Positions 60,586 through 64,000 of a stretch of DNA of 64,000 nt are shown here, one piece after another. Positions within the stretch are counted from its first letter, which is position 1; each line of letters opens with the position of its first letter. The notes beneath the pieces are model-generated. The model made no database searches, was not told the DNA's origin, and worked only from the letters and a program-made list of their open reading frames with translations. The stretch comes from Lophium mytilinum (taxonomy: Eukaryota > Ascomycota > Dothideomycetes > Mytilinidiales > Mytilinidiaceae): assembly GCA_010093605.1 (NCBI GenBank), contig MU004194.1, positions 1,039,793-1,103,792 on the forward strand, read 5' to 3'. The position numbers and the translations under genes were made by a program.

Positions 60586-62982
60586 CTACTGCCCTTGATT
60601 TCCTCTCTTCCCACCCCTCTTCTTCCTCTCAATATGACCCCTCAACGTCTTTTGTGTCTGCACCAAACTGCGCTTGTTCTTGCTTTTCGCCTTGCCCAGC
60701 GTCATGAAGAAATTCTTCTGTCTGGACTTCTCCTTGTTCGTCGTGCTCTTCCCCTCCGCCCGCTTCTTCTCCTTCCGCATTGCCGTCGTGCTCTGGTGCG
60801 TCTGGTCACGATCCCCTTTCGCCATCTCAATCTTCTCTTGCTTTGTCGTCTTCTTCCCCAGCAAGCCCGGCGCCTCGATCTCCGCTGCCGTGAGCGGGTC
60901 GTCGGCGTGGCGCGCTTCAAGGGCCTGGCGGCGTTTCGTGGAGGGCATAGACTTCGTAATTGAGGAGGCGAGGCGGAGTTCTTGAAGCTTAGCAAGGTCG
61001 GCGGGGGTGAGGATGCGGGTGGTGGCAAGTTTCGAGATGCGTTTCGCCTCTGCTGCGTCTGGGTTTTCCTTGTCTCCGGTTGTGTCTGGGGTTGCGGAAC
61101 CAGCATCGATTTTAGCCTTCTTTGCAGCCGGGGGCTTGTCGTCGTCGCTGTCGCTAATGTTGATGTCCTCGCCGTCGCTCTCGACGTTGATCCAGCCTTC
61201 CTCGTCGTCGCTTTCGTCTTCTTCGACTTCCCAGTTTTTCCAGTTCTCGGCTTCGTCTTCGGAGTCCTCATCGGATGGTGCGTCGGGGGGTAGGCCCATC
61301 TCTTCGCGCTTTTTGCGTCGCTCGTCTGCCTTCCATTGTTCCAGCAGCTCGAGGCCTTCGATCTCGCCTGCTGCTTCTTCGCCATACCTCCTTTCCTTGA
61401 TTTCGCCCACCTTCATCCCGATAGTGGCGTCCTTGCCTCGGTCTCTCTTCTTCAACAGTTCGGCGCCAACTTCTCGGTATAGACTCAGTAAACCCTTCGC
61501 AGCCATCATGGTTCCCTTGTCCTTGCTCTTCCGGTACATGACCAGATCTTGCAATAAGGTGTCGTTCATAGCTAGCGGTTGGCGCGCGCATATCTCACGG
61601 ATAGCGTTCAGGCCAGCTGCGGCAACCTCGGACGCCGAGGCTTCCGAAACGAATTCGTTCGCAATCTTCTGTACTAATGGTTCCAGGGCATCCGGCGGGA
61701 CCAGAGAGTGGGTCGCTTGGGCTAGAGAGGCTAGGAAAGAGGTGACTTTTGGTTGTCGTGGTGTGAGGTATTTAATGAAAAAGGAGTAGAGCGAGATAAC
61801 TGTAAGCTTATGCAAGCCAACGAGTCGCGAAACGAGCTGAAGCACTTCGAGCTTCTGGTCCAGATTGAGTTTCGACTTGGTATTTTGAAGGTGTCTTGAG
61901 AAGAGCTGCTCAGCAAACCCTTGCGGGTCATGAAGGAGGTGGAAGGCCGAGAAATTGAGTGGATGTGGCTGGCTCTTCTTGCGCTCCTTCTTCTTGACCG
62001 TCGCGGCAGCTTGCTTCAATTCTTTCTGCTTCTTCTTGGTCTTTTTGTTTATGCCCACCTGATGTCTCAGCTGGCCCATATCGATGTTCTCTTCGTCGCT
62101 GCTCTCGTCGGCAGCCTCTTCTCGCTCTTTGTCACCGCCTAAGAAGAATCTCACACCGCTGGTGATAACCTTGTCGTTCTCTGCCAAGCTCGCCTCCTTC
62201 ATGATTTCTACAGCTTTGGAGTCTGTCCATATTTGCCGTTTCCATAGCTCTCGGGTTATCTTGACAGCCCATATGCCTTTCGGCGATGCGCGGTCGGATG
62301 TGAGGAGGTTGTAAAGAACGGTTTGAATTGTGCGGTTAAGGCGGTGATTTGTGGTTTTGGCGTTTGATGAGCGGAGATCGGAGAGAATCTTCTGGAATAG
62401 TAGAGCACGGAGACTCTTGCTTGGAGTTGACACAAGGATCGGAAAGAGGGTGTTCAAAAGACTAGATGCGCATGTCAGTCAAGAACGCTTCCTCAATTTT
62501 AGGATACCATACGTAGCAGAGTCTATGACATCCTTATTCTTCAAAAGTACTAAGCTTCCTACAATCTTATCTCGCAACTCAACTTCCAGCTCGGCATGAT
62601 GCAGCGACAGTATCTGGACCAGATCGTTCGGAAAGTTCGCCGTGATTACAGGGTAGCAATCCGCGACGTGCGAGACGAAATCTATTAAGTCTCGCAGCGA
62701 AACAATGCCATTGTCGTCGGCCGACGCAGGCGCCTGCATGAACAGCTCTCGGAGGGTTTCATATTGGTTGTATTGGTTTTGGAAGTCGTCTTTGTAAGAC
62801 CTTGAAATATTTAGCTCCGTGGGTATTGGCTGGAGGGGGAAAGAACGTACTGTGGGTCGCGGCGGATCTTGTACTGCAAGTTCGGGCTGATTTGTATTAG
62901 CAAAGCAGCCTATTCACATTCATGAGAACTCTTACAGGTCCGCATCCACTTTCTCCAGCGCGCCGACCTTGCGTTTGCCCAT
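60586..62982 (-). CDS. sda1: SDA1-type nucleolar protein
   Basis: 748-aa homolog of yeast Sda1 (767 aa), a conserved nucleolar protein needed for 60S ribosomal subunit assembly and export. Four exons: 62936-62982, 62851-62886, 62513-62800 and 60586-62461. The 36-base second exon is supported by phase and by the conserved DLPNLQYKIRRDPQSYKDDF junctions. Visible blocks are QILSLHHAELEVELRDKIVG, SLVLLKNKDVIDSATLLNTL, LRALLFQKILSDLRSSNAK, the acidic cluster around DESSDEENIDMGQLRHQVGI and the basic C-terminus (KNKRSLVQTQKTLRGHIERK). The Lys/Arg-rich end carries likely nucleolar localisation signals. Housekeeping gene; the start is the ATG MGKRKVGALEKVDAD. Confidence 0.95.
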
Positions 62983-63770
62983 GATTGCTCGTTGTTTGTG
63001 TTTCGAGAGTGGAGTTGGAGAAATTTGAGGTGGGCGCGAAACTTCCGCCGGCAGAACGTGGCGGTGTTCTGAGCGGTGAGACACGTCCCTTTTCGTCTCA
63101 TCTCATCACCACTGTTCTTAAAGCCCATCACTTTCGTTCAATCTACGGAGTGAAGCATTGACACTCTAGAAAGGCCTCATGCAGGGCAGCTATCACCCCA
63201 CTGACAACTTTAGAAACAGCTGCTTTGTACACTACTTGCCTTTTCACCCGTCATGTTCTCACCTCTCCGTCCCATCGAGCGGCGCTGCGTCTAGGAGCCT
63301 TCAAGGCTCCCATCGGCAAATCAGTTCAAAGTCCCAAATTTCCTGCTGGTGAGGCTTGTCTATGTGACATACATTGTACTGAAGAAAACGGAGTTTTCTA
63401 TGCCTACTGGCTGTCTCACTCTACAGTATTAATCCTCCTGTCCACTGACCTGTAGGCTGGCAAATCTGTTAAAAAGAAAGCAGCCTATTTAGTTGCTCTT
63501 GGGCCAAGTATGTCTCTTAGTCAATACTGTGGATGGACCGAGAATGTACGTCGCTACACCAATTCCGTCAAAAATTGTTTCCATAATGAGAACCACCAAT
63601 ATCTGCGCCACGTGCTTCCAATGTCACCCCCCGCCGCTCTCCTCAACGAGCCGAGCCCTCATCAAGTTTCTCCTTGTCGCCCGACCTTCCCTTGACGCGT
63701 CCACCACTCTTCTTGTCAAAAGTGTCATCGCGCTTATCGCTTGCCTCGTTCCGTGTTTCCTTTCGTCGTC
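62983..63770. other. divergent intergenic region
   Basis: About 790 bases between SDA1 and the gene at the right edge. Frames here (60-159 codons) cross-overlap with the edge gene on other phases and have no features. Confidence 0.45.
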
Positions 63771-64000
63771 ATGGAGTTCAGAGACGATATCGGCGTCGAT
63801 GACCCATTCTATGTGCCCCATCCGCATGCCAACATTCCCGAGCTGGATACACCTGCGCGGAACCACGAAGACTCCAGCGAGCAACAGAGCCTGCATCAAA
63901 GCACCGCTTCTTGCGTATTTACCAGCCACCCGGATTCCGACCCAATCTGCGTGCGAGATCCGCCAGAACTGACAGCCGACTTCTCCGACAACAGCGACGA
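63771..64000 (+). CDS. partial gene cut by right edge
   Basis: An ATG (63771, in TCGTCATGGAG) opens a frame that remains stop-free to the window end, giving at least 76 residues: EFRDDIGVDDPFYVPHPHAN, ELDTPARNHEDSSEQQS and an acidic/Ser/Asp-rich continuation. It is probably the disordered N-terminus of a larger protein. Another frame on the same strand (63493-63972) is open for 159 codons, so confidence is moderate. No family recognised. Confidence 0.4.
   Translation, partial: MEFRDDIGVDDPFYVPHPHANIPELDTPARNHEDSSEQQSLHQSTASCVFTSHPDSDPICVRDPPELTADFSDNSD

Overview
The window is nuclear DNA of a filamentous ascomycete (Pezizomycotina, perhaps Dothideomycetes; I cannot fix the species). The evidence is short introns of about 46-60 bases with GTAAGT-type donors and CTRAY-type branch sites, pyrimidine-rich leaders, no operons, and typical fungal families (PTH11/SAT4-like rhodopsin-domain protein, DUF7580-like protein, MFS drug antiporter, APC permease, long tRNase Z, Sda1). 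Splice sites were read by eye and checked for reading-frame continuity. I count 22 supported genes including one interrupted gene, plus one gene cut by the right edge.

Layout. 0-11 kb: an accessory block holding four same-strand paralogs (2897-3640, 4263-5009, 6420-7199, 8188-10086). They share an unassigned Cys/His module, C-x(10,12)-C-G-H-x(9,12)-C-x3-C-x(10,14)-C-x2-C, with different tails. The spacers carry an inverted-repeat element and worn copies of a small MITE. 11-27 kb: a nitrilase with an unusual insert, a small two-exon protein, a five-exon PTH11/SAT4-like membrane protein, an uncharacterised 298-aa protein, a gene with a duplicated exon and intron, a three-exon isopenicillin-N acyltransferase-like enzyme, a single-pass membrane protein and a small secreted protein.

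27-43 kb: a tandem MITE pair, long-form tRNase Z, a bZIP factor with upstream ORFs, a divergent pair of fungal-specific genes (554-aa protein; DUF7580-like gene with one in-frame stop) and a four-exon sulfotransferase-like gene. 43-64 kb: a protein with 20-residue repeats, a 222-bp tandem array carrying a MITE insertion, a carnosine N-methyltransferase-like (N2227) gene, a 14-TM MFS antiporter, an alpha/beta-hydrolase, a small basic protein, an APH-type kinase, an APC amino-acid/choline permease, SDA1, and the start of a gene that runs off the window.

Housekeeping genes (SDA1, tRNase Z) lie among lineage-specific genes. I see no complete secondary-metabolite cluster, no rRNA or convincing tRNA gene, no CRISPR array and no retroelement or virus copy. 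The most novel features are the four-gene Cys/His cluster, one member of which carries an array of SUMO-interacting-like motifs, and a roughly 220-bp TA-flanked MITE family with about five copies, three of the insertion sites lying just beyond the 3' ends of genes.
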